Source: Rhodocyclales bacterium
Lineage (GTDB): Bacteria; Pseudomonadota; Gammaproteobacteria; Burkholderiales; Rhodocyclaceae
Reading direction: 5' to 3'
Length of the DNA stretch: 64,000 bases
NCBI GenBank assembly: GCA_016177805.1
Contig: JACOUN010000006.1
Span: 1 to 64,000, forward strand
Part shown: piece by piece, positions 19,136 to 29,203 of the stretch
How the letters are laid out: every line of letters starts with the position of its first letter
Position numbering within the stretch: position 1 is the first letter of the stretch
Notes under the pieces: generated by a model
Database searches by the model: none
What the model saw: only the letters and a program-made list of their open reading frames with translations
Told to the model about the DNA's origin: nothing
Position numbers and translations under genes: made by a program

Positions 19136-19987
19136 ATGGACATACGCAGGATCGGCGTCGTAGGCGCCGGAACGATGGGCAATGGTATCGCGCAGACGCT
19201 GGCGGTTGCAGGTTTTCAGGTCGTGATGACCGATGTCGCCGAAGCGTCGTTGCAGAAGGGTTTGAAGACCCTCAGCGGTAGCCTCGACAGGCTGGTCAAG
19301 AAAGAGAAAATGAGCGAGGCCACGAAGGCCGACGTGATGGCCCGGATCGCGACTTCAACTGAAATTGCGTCACTCGCCGATGTCGATCTGGTGATCGAGG
19401 CGGCGACCGAGAACCTCGACCTGAAGCTGAAAATTTTTGCGCAGATCGATGCAACCGTGAAGAACGATGCGGTCATCGCGAGCAATACCTCGTCGATTTC
19501 CATCACCAAGCTTGCTGCATCGACCGGTCGTCCGGATCGCGTGATAGGCATGCACTTTTTCAACCCGGTGCCGATGATGGCGCTGGTTGAGTTGATCAGG
19601 GGGTTGCAGACCTCCGATGCGACTTATGCGGCGGTCGAGGCGCTGACCAAGGCCGTCGGCAAGACGTCGGTGCAAGTGCGCAACAGCCCGGGCTTTGTCG
19701 TCAATCGCATGCTGTGCCCGATGATCAACGAGGCGATATTTGCACTGGGCGAGGGACTGGCGACCGCGGCGGAGATCGATGAGGCGATGAAGCTCGGTTG
19801 CAACCATCCGATCGGTCCGTTGGCCCTGTGTGACCTGATTGGGCTCGATGTCGAGCTGGCGGTCATGCAGGTGCTGTTCGAAGGGTTCAAGGACCCGAAA
19901 TACCGCCCGGCGCCGCTGCTGGTCGAGATGGTCGAGGCGGGTTATCTCGGGCGCAAGAGCGGCAAGGGGTTCTTCGACTACCAGTAA
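19136..19987 (+). CDS. hbd: 3-hydroxybutyryl-CoA dehydrogenase
   Basis: NAD(P)-dependent (S)-3-hydroxybutyryl-CoA dehydrogenase of 283 residues, the usual length of the single-domain form. Rossmann motif [13 protein letters not shown] is at the N-terminus, catalytic His in GMHFFNPVP, and Asn-Ser-Pro-Gly-Phe in the substrate region. It serves butyrate/crotonyl-CoA metabolism or the lower part of aromatic degradation and links to the PHB genes through acetoacetyl-CoA. I start at the ATG 19136 because the Rossmann fold begins at once; the longer open frame runs back through tRNA-Asp. Confidence 0.93.
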   Translation: MDIRRIGVVGAGTMGNGIAQTLAVAGFQVVMTDVAEASLQKGLKTLSGSLDRLVKKEKMSEATKADVMARIATSTEIASLADVDLVIEAATENLDLKLKIFAQIDATVKNDAVIASNTSSISITKLAASTGRPDRVIGMHFFNPVPMMALVELIRGLQTSDATYAAVEALTKAVGKTSVQVRNSPGFVVNRMLCPMINEAIFALGEGLATAAEIDEAMKLGCNHPIGPLALCDLIGLDVELAVMQVLFEGFKDPKYRPAPLLVEMVEAGYLGRKSGKGFFDYQ

Positions 19988-20007
19988 TCCGGCTGCCACC
20001 CGAACCG

Positions 20008-20034
20008 AAAAAAAACGCCACCCTCGGGTGGCGT
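20008..20034 (-). terminator. Intrinsic terminator of rho
   Basis: On the minus strand the hairpin cgccacc / ggtggcg is followed by a run of eight T (plus-strand A run 20008-20015). It lies 21 bases after the rho stop, so the rho transcript ends by a Rho-independent signal. There is no T tract on the plus strand, so it does not serve hbd. Confidence 0.9.
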
Positions 20035-20054
20035 ATATGCTGAAGCGCCGGGAA

Positions 20055-21314
<1,260 letters not shown>

Positions 21315-21455
21315 GGCAGCGGGACGCGACGAGGCGTAGGTGAGTAGAACAGATGATGGAGAAAACTGCGGGGGATGTACGCGGCGCCAGGGCGGAGATC
21401 AAGGATCGGTCCGGCGCCGCACAAGCAGGAAGTGTTGTTGCGGTGCTGCGGTATT

Positions 21456-21782
21456 TCAGAGGTTGCTGTCGATGAAGGCCGTCAGTTGCGACTTTGAAAG
21501 CGCGCCGACCTTGGTCGCCTCGACGTTGCCAGCCTTGAAGAGCATCAGGGTGGGTATGCCGCGTACGCCAAACTTGGCGGGTGTTTCCTGGTTTTCGTCG
21601 ATGTTGAGCTTGGCGACCTTGAGCTTGCCGGCGTAGTCCTTGGCGACGTCGTCGAGGATGGGGGCAATCATCTTGCACGGGCCGCACCATTCGGCCCAGT
21701 AGTCAACGAGTACCGGCACCTGCGCCTGCAGGACCTCGGCCTCGAAATTGCCGTCGGTAACGTAATGGATATGCTCGCTCAT
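21456..21782 (-). CDS. trxA: Thioredoxin 1
   Basis: 108-residue cytoplasmic thioredoxin with active site WCGPCK and the cis-proline region Arg-Gly-Ile-Pro-Thr-Leu. It reduces protein disulfides using thioredoxin reductase. It is transcribed toward rho and divergent from fdxA; the 270-base divergent gap shows no clear element that I can name. Confidence 0.97.
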   Translation of the reverse strand: MSEHIHYVTDGNFEAEVLQAQVPVLVDYWAEWCGPCKMIAPILDDVAKDYAGKLKVAKLNIDENQETPAKFGVRGIPTLMLFKAGNVEATKVGALSKSQLTAFIDSNL

Positions 21783-22052
21783 GTTTCCTCACTTCAGGGG
21801 TGGCGAATAGGTGTGATGGTATGGAGTGCGAACTTCGTAAAGTTCGGTCACTCGGGCCGAGAATGGCCCGTAAATTTCCGGGTGTCGGCAAAAGTTATGC
21901 GAAGCAGCGCACGGCGTCAAGGATTTCTCCCGCTTTTGCCCTCCGGTGCGCCTGCCAACGTGGTAAAAATACCCTCACGTCGGCTATATTGTGCGCCATT
22001 GAGCGGAACATTGCAGTCCGCGAGCCATGGATGAGCAAGGAGAATTCCCGTC

Positions 22053-22376
22053 ATGACCTATGTAGTGACCGAATCGTGCATACGCTGCAAGTACACGGAC
22101 TGCGTTGACGTCTGCCCGGTCGATTGTTTTCGCGAAGGGCCGAATTTTCTCGTGATCGACCCCGAGGAGTGCATCGACTGTACGCTGTGCGTAGCCGAAT
22201 GCCCGGTCGAGGCGATTTTCGCCGAGGACGACGTGCCTGCCGGACAGGAGCAGTTCATCGAGCTCAACGCCGAGCTGTCCAAGCAATGGAAGCCCATCGT
22301 CGAGCGCAAGGATGCGCTGCCCGATGCGGAGGATTGGGCCAGTCGCAAGGACAAGCTGGGTGAATTGAAGCGCTAG
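22053..22376 (+). CDS. fdxA: 7Fe ferredoxin FdxA
   Basis: 107-residue ferredoxin carrying one 3Fe-4S and one 4Fe-4S cluster. The two cysteine motifs are visible: [17 protein letters not shown] (with the atypical spacing of the 3Fe site) and [12 protein letters not shown]. The C-terminal ~45 residues form the FdxA-type extension. It acts as a low-potential electron carrier in the cytoplasm. A ribosome site aaggag precedes the ATG. Confidence 0.95.
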   Translation: MTYVVTESCIRCKYTDCVDVCPVDCFREGPNFLVIDPEECIDCTLCVAECPVEAIFAEDDVPAGQEQFIELNAELSKQWKPIVERKDALPDAEDWASRKDKLGELKR

Positions 22377-22443
22377 CCCATGTCGGCACAATGCACTAAC
22401 ATGGCCGCCATCTGAAAAATCTGAACATCGCAAGGGGGTAGGA

Positions 22444-22893
22444 ATGCTGGTGAGCGAGATACTCGCGATCAAGGGCAAGGTGCTCTACACGATCGCGCCC
22501 AGCAAGCGCCTCGCGGAGGCTGTCGAGATCATGACCGAGCAGGACGTAGGCTCGCTGGTCGTGTTCTCGAAAGGACAGATGGCGGGGATGCTGACCTTTC
22601 GCGAGGTTCTGCAGGCAGTGCACAAGGCCGGGGCCACCTGGGCAGACATGGAAGTCGGAGAGGCCATGCTTGCGGCGCCGATGAAGGCGGCACCCGACAT
22701 CGAGATGGATGAGCTGCGCCGGCTGATGATAGATCACCATCAACGCTATCTTCCCGTCATGGACGGAGATACGCTGATGGGGGTCGTTTCGTTTCACGAC
22801 GTGGCCAAGGCGGTGCTGGAGGAACAGAGCTTCGAGAACCGGATGCTCAAGAACTACATCCGGAACTGGCCTGAAGAAGACAGTGATGCCTGA
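22444..22893 (+). CDS. CBS-domain pair protein
   Basis: 149-residue protein consisting of two CBS motifs (about residues 10-65 and 75-130), which together form a Bateman module that binds adenine nucleotides. No effector domain is attached, so it is a stand-alone sensor of unknown partner. Similar proteins are common in betaproteobacteria. Its stop codon lies at the left edge of a MITE-like repeat. Confidence 0.85.
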   Translation: MLVSEILAIKGKVLYTIAPSKRLAEAVEIMTEQDVGSLVVFSKGQMAGMLTFREVLQAVHKAGATWADMEVGEAMLAAPMKAAPDIEMDELRRLMIDHHQRYLPVMDGDTLMGVVSFHDVAKAVLEEQSFENRMLKNYIRNWPEEDSDA

Positions 22894-23013
22894 GAGCTTG
22901 TGAAGAAATCGTAGCGAGCAGGGCCGAGTGCAAGGTCTCATTTTGCAAGTGAGTGAGTGAGCGAGTGAGCAACGCAGCAATCGGGTCGCGCAGTAGATTT
23001 ATTCGCAGGCTCT
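22893..23013. mobile_element. 121-base MITE-like element with 18-base terminal inverted repeats
   Basis: Left end agagcttgtgaagaaatc (22893-22910) matches the reverse complement of the right end (22996-23013) at 15 of 18 positions. The inside is non-coding and includes a gtgagtgagtgagcgagtga array. No transposase is present. It fills much of the 318-base gap between the CBS gene and fadD; the rest of that gap holds only a hairpin. Confidence 0.6.
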
Positions 23014-23158
23014 GAGTAGCATCACCACCCAGTCGATCGCACACCGACATTGTCGGTGAATCAAATACCTATATTGCGACGTCGGGTCCTGCGGATCATG
23101 CGGGAATGTTGGAATGCGGTGCGCGATGGCGTGTCGCAATCGCCTGGGGAGGGCGGAA

Positions 23159-23182
23159 ACCGGGCCTGTTATCAGGCCCGGT
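23159..23182 (+). other. Perfect 10-bp hairpin upstream of fadD
   Basis: accgggcctg and caggcccggt separated by ttat, followed by gtgatttt. It lies 30 bases before the fadD start. Without a full T tract it is a weak terminator at best; attenuation or mRNA 5'-end protection are alternatives. Confidence 0.6.
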
Positions 23183-23211
23183 GTGATTTTCCAACTCATG
23201 GAGGCGACAAC

Positions 23212-24873
23212 ATGGAAAAAGTCTGGCTGAAGAGCTATCCCCCCGGCGTTCCCGCCGAAATCGATATCGACGAGTTTCGCTCGCTTGGTGACCTGTTCGA
23301 GCAGGGTGTGCGCAAGTACGGAAACCGCACTGCCTACATCAACATGGGCAAGGCGATCACCTACGACGAGCTGGACCGGTTGTCGGCCAGGTTTGCCGGG
23401 TATCTGCAAGGCATCCTGAAATTGCCCAAGGGGGCACGCGTTGCGTTGATGATGCCCAACCTGCTGCAATACCCGATTGCAATGTTCGGCGTGCTGCGCG
23501 CCGGGTACACGGTGGTCAACGTCAACCCGTTGTATACCGCCCGTGAGCTGGAACACCAACTGCGGGACTCGGGGGCCGAGACGATCGTTATCGTCGAGAA
23601 CTTCGCGCATACGCTGGAACAAGTCCTTCCCAAGCTGAACATCCCCAACGTCGTGGTCACCAGCCTGGGTGAAATGCTCGGCTTCCCCAAGCGCCTGATC
23701 GTCAATTTCGTGGTGCGCCGGATCAAGAAGCTGGTCCCTGCCTGGCGTATACGCGGTCACGTGAGTTTTTCCGACGCGCTGGCGCGCGGCGCGGCGCATC
23801 CGCTCAAGCGGGTCGACGTCGGACACGCCGATATCGCCTATCTCCAATACACCGGTGGGACCACTGGTGTTGCCAAGGGCGCGGTGCTGACGCACCGCAA
23901 CATCATTGCCAACCTCCAGCAGGCGCACGCGTGGATCGACCCCTTCCTGGCCAGGCAGGAGGTGATCATTACCGCGTTGCCGCTCTATCACATCTTCTCG
24001 CTGACGGCGAACTGCCTGACGTTTTTCAAGGTCGGCGCGATCAACATATTGATCACGAACCCCAAGGATATACCGGGGTTCGTCAAGGAAATGGGCAAGC
24101 ACAAGTTCACCACCATCACCGGCGTCAATACCCTGTTCAACGCGTTGCTGAACAACCCGGAGTTCGCCAAGCTGGATTTTTCCTCGCTCAACTTCACTCT
24201 GGGCGGGGGCATGGCGGTGCAGCAGGCGGTGGCTGAAAAATGGCGCCAGGTCACCGGCAAACCCTTGATCGAGGCCTACGGGCTTACCGAGACGTCGCCT
24301 GCGGTCACGATCAATCCACCGACGCTCAAGGCCTTCAACCAGTCGATCGGCCTGCCCCTGCCTTCAACCGAGATCAGCATCCGTGACGACGAAGGTGTGG
24401 AAGTCGGGTTGGGGCAGCCGGGCGAGCTGTGCGTTCGTGGCCCGCAGGTGATGCGCGAATACTGGAACCGGCCCGACGAGACCGCCAAGGTGCTCGGCCC
24501 TGACGGTTTCCTGCGCACCGGGGATGTGGCGACCGTCGATGAGGCCGGTTTCGTGCGGATAGTCGACCGCAAGAAGGACATGATCCTGGTGTCGGGCTTC
24601 AACGTCTTCCCGAACGAAATCGAGGATGTCATCGCCGGGCTTGCCGGCGTGCTCGAAGTCGCGGCGGTTGGCGTGCCGGATGAACGCAGTGGCGAGGCGG
24701 TCAAGGTGTTCGTGGTGCGCAAGGACCCGGCCCTGACGAAAGAGGCCGTTGTCGCGCATTGCAAGACCAACCTGACCGCTTACAAGGTTCCGCATCAGGT
24801 CGAGTTTCGCGACGAGTTGCCCAAAACCAACGTCGGCAAGATACTGCGCCGGCAGTTGCGGGACGACAAGTGA
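23212..24873 (+). CDS. fadD: Long-chain-fatty-acid--CoA ligase
   Basis: Acyl-CoA synthetase of 553 residues, normal for FadD. It activates fatty acids with ATP and CoA for beta-oxidation or polymer precursors. The AMP-binding P-loop [11 protein letters not shown], the YGLTET motif and the FadD-type hinge [24 protein letters not shown] are intact, with a conserved C-terminal catalytic Lys near TNVGKILRR. The start at 23212 is set by ggagg 7 bases upstream. Confidence 0.94.
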   Translation: MEKVWLKSYPPGVPAEIDIDEFRSLGDLFEQGVRKYGNRTAYINMGKAITYDELDRLSARFAGYLQGILKLPKGARVALMMPNLLQYPIAMFGVLRAGYTVVNVNPLYTARELEHQLRDSGAETIVIVENFAHTLEQVLPKLNIPNVVVTSLGEMLGFPKRLIVNFVVRRIKKLVPAWRIRGHVSFSDALARGAAHPLKRVDVGHADIAYLQYTGGTTGVAKGAVLTHRNIIANLQQAHAWIDPFLARQEVIITALPLYHIFSLTANCLTFFKVGAINILITNPKDIPGFVKEMGKHKFTTITGVNTLFNALLNNPEFAKLDFSSLNFTLGGGMAVQQAVAEKWRQVTGKPLIEAYGLTETSPAVTINPPTLKAFNQSIGLPLPSTEISIRDDEGVEVGLGQPGELCVRGPQVMREYWNRPDETAKVLGPDGFLRTGDVATVDEAGFVRIVDRKKDMILVSGFNVFPNEIEDVIAGLAGVLEVAAVGVPDERSGEAVKVFVVRKDPALTKEAVVAHCKTNLTAYKVPHQVEFRDELPKTNVGKILRRQLRDDK

Positions 24874-24929
24874 AGCGCATGCACGCCGCTGGGTGCGTAC
24901 CGCGATCGGGCATGGGCGGGATTTTGTGC

Positions 24930-24959
24930 TTGTGTTCTGCTGCGGTGCATGACTAGAAT
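24930..24959 (+). promoter_or_regulatory. Candidate ilvB promoter
   Basis: TTGTGT (24930-24935) and TAGAAT (24954-24959), 18-base spacer, placing the start of transcription about 20 bases before the leader ORF. The 313-base gap between fadD and ilvB is explained by this promoter, the leader peptide and the terminator. Confidence 0.55.
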
Positions 24960-24986
24960 GCAAGCTGATTTCAATTCTGTCTCGAC

Positions 24987-25070
24987 ATGAATCTCCTGAG
25001 CCTGCCCCTCGTCGTCGTGATTTCTGTAGTACGCCTGGTAGTCGTAGGCGTACGCACAGACGCGTCGTAA
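24987..25070 (+). CDS. ilvBN operon leader peptide (27 residues)
   Basis: A short ORF, ATG to TAA, in which 15 of 27 residues are branched-chain amino acids: five Leu, nine Val and one Ile, including Val9-Val10-Val11-Ile12 and Val18-Val19-Val20. It is followed by a strong intrinsic terminator and then ilvB, the classical layout of amino-acid-controlled attenuation. Codons 15-22 lie within a perfect hairpin (GTACGCCT 25029-25036 / AGGCGTAC 25046-25053), the expected pause structure. Stalling at Leu/Val codons would open it. I found no well-defined antiterminator by eye. Confidence 0.85.
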   Translation: MNLLSLPLVVVISVVRLVVVGVRTDAS

Positions 25071-25103
25071 CGGGCCAGGACGAAACAGACACTTACCGAA
25101 TCC

Positions 25104-25145
25104 AACCCCCGCCGGCGCGCAAGCACGGCGGGGGTTTTCGTTTTT
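25104..25145 (+). terminator. Attenuator terminator of ilvBN
   Basis: Arms cccccgccg (25106-25114) and cggcggggg (25126-25134), then ttttcgttttt. It lies 35 bases after the leader peptide stop and about 40 before ilvB. Confidence 0.9.
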
Positions 25146-25186
25146 CCGCCGGGCAAGTCGCCGATACAGACCCGAAGGAGAACGAA

Positions 25187-26854
25187 ATGATGCAGATGAC
25201 TGGCGCCGAACTGATCGTGCGCTTGATCGAACGACAGGGCGTGCGCACCGTGGCCGGCATACCCGGAGGCGCAATCCTGCCGCTCTACGACGTGCTGTCC
25301 GGGAGCGAGAGCATACGCCACGTACTGGCGCGGCACGAGCAGGGGGCCGGATTCATCGCCCAGGGTATGGCGCGGGTGTCGGGACGGCCGGAAGTGTGTT
25401 TTGCTTCCAGCGGTCCGGGCGCGACCAATCTTGTGACTGCCATCGCGGACGCGATGCTGGATTCGATTCCGATGGTGGCGATTACCGGTCAGGTGCCACT
25501 GCCCATGATAGGCACGGATGCGTTTCAGGAAGTCGACATCTACGGCATGACGGTGCCGATCACCAAGCATAATTTTCTGGTGCGCTGTGCCAGTGAATTG
25601 CTGGAAGTGATCCCGGAGGCGTTTCGCATTGCCATGTCAGGGCGGCCGGGGCCGGTCCTGGTCGATGTGCCCAAGGATGTGCAGAACCAGCTTGTCTGCT
25701 TTGCCGAGCTGCCTCCGCCGGCGGTGCCGGACAGCTTGCCCGGCGTCGATCTTGCCGCGATCGAGAAGGCCGCGCGCATGATCAATGAGGCCGAGCGACC
25801 GGTGTTGTATCTGGGTGGCGGGGTGATCCACGCGAATGCCTGTTCGCTGGCGGTGACGCTGGCGGAGCAGGCGGGCTTGCCAACCACCATGACGCTGATG
25901 GGACTGGGCGCGATGCCGGTGGATCACCCGCTGTCCCTGGGTATGCTCGGCATGCACGCGGCCCGCTATACCAACTACGTGCTGGAGGAAGCGGATCTGC
26001 TGGTCTGCGTGGGCGCGCGTTTTGATGACCGGGCGATCGGCAAGGCAGCGCAGTTCTGTCCCAGGGCCAACATCGTGCATGTCGATATCGACCCTTCGGA
26101 ACTGAACAAGATCAAGACCGCGCATGTCGCGATCAACGGAGATGTTGCGGTGGTGCTCGAAGCGCTGCTGCCACGGATCAAGGTCGCGCTGCGTAAGCGC
26201 TGGCTGTCACATGTGGAGAGCCTCAAGTCCAGATTCCCGATGGAGATGCCGGCCCTTGACGACCCCCGTAGCCATTACGGATTGGTGCATGCGGTCGCCG
26301 CGGCACTCGACGACGATGCGATCATTACGACTGACGTGGGACAACACCAGATGTGGGTGGCGCAGGCCTATCCGCTGCGCCGTCCGCGCCAGTGGTTGAC
26401 CTCGGGGGGGTTGGGGACGATGGGCTTCGGTCTGCCCGCCGCGATCGGTGCGGCGCTGGCCGCGCCACAGCGCACCGTGGTGTGCTTCTCGGGTGACGGC
26501 AGCTTGAAGATGAACATCCAGGAGCTGGCGACGCTGGCGGAGGAGGGGTTGAACGTCAAGATCGTACTGATGAACAACAACGCGCTCGGACTCGTGTATC
26601 AACAGCAGAACCTGTTCTACGGCAAGCGCGTGTTCGCCTCGCGCTACCGGAATGCCCCAGATTTCTGCAAGATTGCCGAAGGGTTTGGCATCGCCGCGGT
26701 TGATCTCGATACCGCGCGCAATCCCCGTGCCGCGCTTGCGCAGGCGCTTATGGAGCCTGGCCCGTGCCTGATCCACGTGTCGGTGGACCGCGAGCAGTTC
26801 GTCTACCCCATGGTGCCGCCGGGCGCCGCCAATACTGAAATGATCGGAGGTTGA
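25187..26854 (+). CDS. ilvB: Acetolactate synthase large subunit
   Basis: Thiamine-diphosphate and FAD enzyme of 555 residues catalysing the first common step of Val/Leu/Ile synthesis. The ThDP glutamate lies in VLARHEQGAGFIAQGMARVSG, and the ThDP-Mg motif GDGSLKMNIQELATLAEEGLN is present near residue 435. Compared with ordinary IlvI/IlvB it is slightly short and has ARHEQGAGF instead of the usual RHEQGAAH. Its pairing with the small subunit and an attenuator supports the anabolic role. Ribosome site aaggag precedes the ATG. Confidence 0.93.
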   Translation: MMQMTGAELIVRLIERQGVRTVAGIPGGAILPLYDVLSGSESIRHVLARHEQGAGFIAQGMARVSGRPEVCFASSGPGATNLVTAIADAMLDSIPMVAITGQVPLPMIGTDAFQEVDIYGMTVPITKHNFLVRCASELLEVIPEAFRIAMSGRPGPVLVDVPKDVQNQLVCFAELPPPAVPDSLPGVDLAAIEKAARMINEAERPVLYLGGGVIHANACSLAVTLAEQAGLPTTMTLMGLGAMPVDHPLSLGMLGMHAARYTNYVLEEADLLVCVGARFDDRAIGKAAQFCPRANIVHVDIDPSELNKIKTAHVAINGDVAVVLEALLPRIKVALRKRWLSHVESLKSRFPMEMPALDDPRSHYGLVHAVAAALDDDAIITTDVGQHQMWVAQAYPLRRPRQWLTSGGLGTMGFGLPAAIGAALAAPQRTVVCFSGDGSLKMNIQELATLAEEGLNVKIVLMNNNALGLVYQQQNLFYGKRVFASRYRNAPDFCKIAEGFGIAAVDLDTARNPRAALAQALMEPGPCLIHVSVDREQFVYPMVPPGAANTEMIGG

Positions 26855-26856
26855 AA

Positions 26857-27171
26857 ATGATCGAACAGGTCGCCGACCCCTTGCCCCAGGCCGGATTCGC
26901 CAAGGTGGTGCTGGAACTCGACGTGAACAATCATGCTGGAGTGATGAGCCACATCTGCAATCTGTTTGCGCGCCGGGCCTTCAACATGGAGGGCATCCTG
27001 TGCATGCCGCTGCCCGACCCGCAACGCAGCCGCATCTGGTTGCTGGTGTTCGAAGATCAGCGCCTGGAGCAGATGGTGCTGCAACTGGAAAAGCTCATCG
27101 ACGTGCTGGCGGTGCGGCGTCATGGTGCCGAGCACGAAGTGTTCGAGAGGCTCGAACACTATTTTCGCTAG
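26857..27171 (+). CDS. ilvN: Acetolactate synthase small (regulatory) subunit
   Basis: 104-residue ACT-domain subunit that gives feedback inhibition by valine. The ACT core reads Val-Leu-Glu-Leu-Asp-Val-Asn-Asn-His-Ala-Gly-Val-Met. It is short like E. coli IlvN rather than the ~165-residue IlvH, so it lacks the C-terminal extension. I use the ATG at 26857, six bases after ggagg; a TTG at 26851 overlaps the ilvB stop and is less likely. Confidence 0.93.
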   Translation: MIEQVADPLPQAGFAKVVLELDVNNHAGVMSHICNLFARRAFNMEGILCMPLPDPQRSRIWLLVFEDQRLEQMVLQLEKLIDVLAVRRHGAEHEVFERLEHYFR

Positions 27172-27201
27172 CGATGGCGATTGCCGTGGTGGAGCGCTGG
27201 G

Positions 27202-27715
27202 TCACGCGCGGGGCACCGGGCGGATCCGGAACACTTCCGGATCGGCCTGGTGTTCCACGATGATGCGCGCGACCCGCTCCTGCCACATTGTGGCGAAGCG
27301 GCGTAGTGTGGCGGCGTCGGCTGAAGCGCATCGCCAGCGGTATGTCAGCGCTGAAGTCCTGCAGATTGCGTCGCACGAAACGCCCTGCCAGCCCCTTGAA
27401 TCCGCCTGCCTGAGTGGCGCCGGTGAGGAGCGTGACCACGCTGGCGATCACGCCGGTCACGCCTTCTTCGAACGGGCTGCGGAACGCCACCCTCACCCCG
27501 CCACGCTCGGGCAGCGCATCAGGGTACAGCGAGGCCATGGCGCGGCAGGTCAGCAGATAGGCTGAAGCGACGGTGGGGCAGGAGTGCCCGGCCAGCTTCA
27601 CCGCATCCTCGTAGCCGTATTCGAGCACTCCATCGGTGGCGGCGCCGAGAAATTCGGCCAGCGGATCCCGCACCGTCAGACGCGGGGCGAGCTTGAAGAA
27701 ATCAGGTAGTTCCAT
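27202..27715 (-). pseudogene. FmdE-like (formylmethanofuran dehydrogenase subunit E) protein with a frameshift
   Basis: The first ~130 residues from ATG 27715 form an FmdE-type domain (Leu-Ala-Gly-His-Ser-Cys-Pro-Thr-Val, with likely metal-binding His/Cys, and Phe-Arg-Ser-Pro-Phe-Glu-Glu-Gly). Near 27320-27328 the frame breaks. In another frame the coding pattern continues (Thr-Leu-Arg-Arg-Phe-Ala-Thr-Met-Trp-Gln-Glu-Arg-Val) to a stop at 27202-27204. A two-base deletion in an agcgcc-like stretch would explain it; restored, the protein would be about 171 residues. It is third in a unit after the DUF59 and NnrS-like genes. It may be a real mutation or a sequencing error. Confidence 0.75.
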
Positions 27716-27753
27716 GGGTGAGGTTTCCGACAAGGGGATATTTGGGGGTGAAG

Positions 27754-28833
27754 TCAGCGCTTGCGGTTGCGGATCACGCTGGTCAGCATGGTCAGTATGA
27801 AGATCGCCAGTGCCACGGCGTTGGCCATCGCGCCATGCTGGCGCAGGGCGAAATGCTCGCTCAACACGCCACTCACCCGCAGCACGAGCGAGCCGTGCAA
27901 TGCCAGCAACGGAACGTAGAAAAACGGGTGGTAGGGGATCTTCACCCGCATCACGGCCGGGAAGATGATGGGGGCGTGGCCGAACACCATCGCGAATACG
28001 AAGCCCAGCGCGATCATGTGGATCGCCGCGTCGCGCAGCGGGTGGCCGACGCTGTATCCACCCGTCAGCCCCAGCGCCGCGCCGAACGCCAGCCAGACGT
28101 AGCCGCTCAACAGACAGATTGCGATGAAGCGCGCCAGGCCGCTTTGGCGCGCGTTGTGGCGTGCGATGTCGTAGCGCAACAGCCACGTCGCTAGCGCGAG
28201 CAACCCTGCGGCAAACACGCGCAACCCTGAGTCCTGGTGCCACAGTGCGACGATGGCTCCCCCCAGTATGATTGCCGCTGCCGCGATGAACAGCGGAGCT
28301 GCCGCCGGGCGCACGGGCAGAAAGCGCGTCAGCTCAAGGCGTTCGCCGGCGATCGTCAATACCAGGAACGCCAGCCACCACGGCGTGAGCGCGTGGACGT
28401 CCGCGCCGGCGAGCCACAGCATGTTGCCCGCCAGCAGGCATAGCCCGCCCACTCCGAGCATGATGGTGAACAGCGCGGTCTGGCGTATGACCACCTGTAT
28501 GCAACCCAGCGTCAGGACGAGTGCCGAGAGGGTCAGCAAGCCTTGCACGATCACGACGGGTGTTCCGGCCAGCAACAGTACGCCGCCCAGCCCGGCGCAC
28601 GCGGGAGCCGTGTAGGCCCAGCCTCGCCCGATCGCCACCGCCCGCTCCAGGCTGATGACGGTGCCGAAAAAGGCTCCGATCATCAAGGCGCTGTGTCCGG
28701 TGGTCTGTGCGGCGGCAACGTCGGGCACGGCCACGCCCAGGCGCGCCAGCCCGCCCAGCACGCCACCCAGCAGAGACAGCATGCCCAGTATCAGCAACGG
28801 AAGACGGCCCAGCGGGGCGAGGTCTTTACTCAT
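27754..28833 (-). CDS. NnrS-like polytopic membrane protein
   Basis: 359-residue, extremely hydrophobic protein with about 10-12 membrane segments and scattered intramembrane His/Met. The late block (His-Met-Ile-Ala-Leu-Gly-Phe-Val-Phe-Ala-Met-Val-Phe-Gly-His) resembles the C-terminal half of NnrS, a haem/copper membrane protein tied to nitric oxide metabolism. Family assignment is from memory of motif shape and is tentative. It sits between DUF59 and FmdE-like genes in a tight minus-strand unit. Confidence 0.6.
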   Translation of the reverse strand: MSKDLAPLGRLPLLILGMLSLLGGVLGGLARLGVAVPDVAAAQTTGHSALMIGAFFGTVISLERAVAIGRGWAYTAPACAGLGGVLLLAGTPVVIVQGLLTLSALVLTLGCIQVVIRQTALFTIMLGVGGLCLLAGNMLWLAGADVHALTPWWLAFLVLTIAGERLELTRFLPVRPAAAPLFIAAAAIILGGAIVALWHQDSGLRVFAAGLLALATWLLRYDIARHNARQSGLARFIAICLLSGYVWLAFGAALGLTGGYSVGHPLRDAAIHMIALGFVFAMVFGHAPIIFPAVMRVKIPYHPFFYVPLLALHGSLVLRVSGVLSEHFALRQHGAMANAVALAIFILTMLTSVIRNRKR

Positions 28834-28858
28834 GGATGAGAGTGGCGGCTGTGTGTGT

Positions 28859-29185
28859 TTACCAGCCGAAATGCTTGCGCGCCTCGTTGCTCATCATCTC
28901 GCGATTCCACGCCGGCTCCCATACCAGGTCGACGTCGACGCGCACGTTCTCCGACAAGGCCATGGACAGCACGACCTTGATGTCGTCGATGATCATGTCG
29001 GCCATGGGGCAGGCGGGCGTGGTCATGGTCATGGTGATGCGCAGGTGTTCAGGCGCGCATTCGATGCCGTAGATCAACCCCAGGTCGACGATGTTCATGC
29101 CGACTTCGGGATCGATTACCTGGCGCAGGATGTCGCGCACGGAATCTTCATCAAGGGTGGGGAGTGGGGTCGTAGGGGTGGTCAT
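28859..29185 (-). CDS. DUF59/MIP18 family metal-sulfur cluster assembly protein (PaaD/SufT-like)
   Basis: 108-residue protein with the two family hallmarks Asp-Pro-Glu-Val-Gly-Met-Asn-Ile-Val-Asp-Leu-Gly-Leu-Ile-Tyr and Thr-Pro-Ala-Cys-Pro-Met, the latter with the conserved cysteine. Such proteins help mature Fe-S enzymes. It is the first gene of the unit with the NnrS-like and FmdE-like genes and ends with the Phe-Gly-Trp often seen in stand-alone forms. Confidence 0.85.
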   Translation of the reverse strand: MTTPTTPLPTLDEDSVRDILRQVIDPEVGMNIVDLGLIYGIECAPEHLRITMTMTTPACPMADMIIDDIKVVLSMALSENVRVDVDLVWEPAWNREMMSNEARKHFGW

Positions 29186-29203
29186 GGTGACAAGGTATCC
29201 TTA

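Noticed and set aside
22921-22980. gtga-type short repeats considered as a CRISPR or VNTR locus
   Set aside because: The repeats are 4 bases, few and inside the MITE-like element; no spacer structure exists.
26851-26859. TTG start for ilvN overlapping the ilvB stop
   Set aside because: The ATG at 26857 has ideal spacing from ggagg and fits the family start better.
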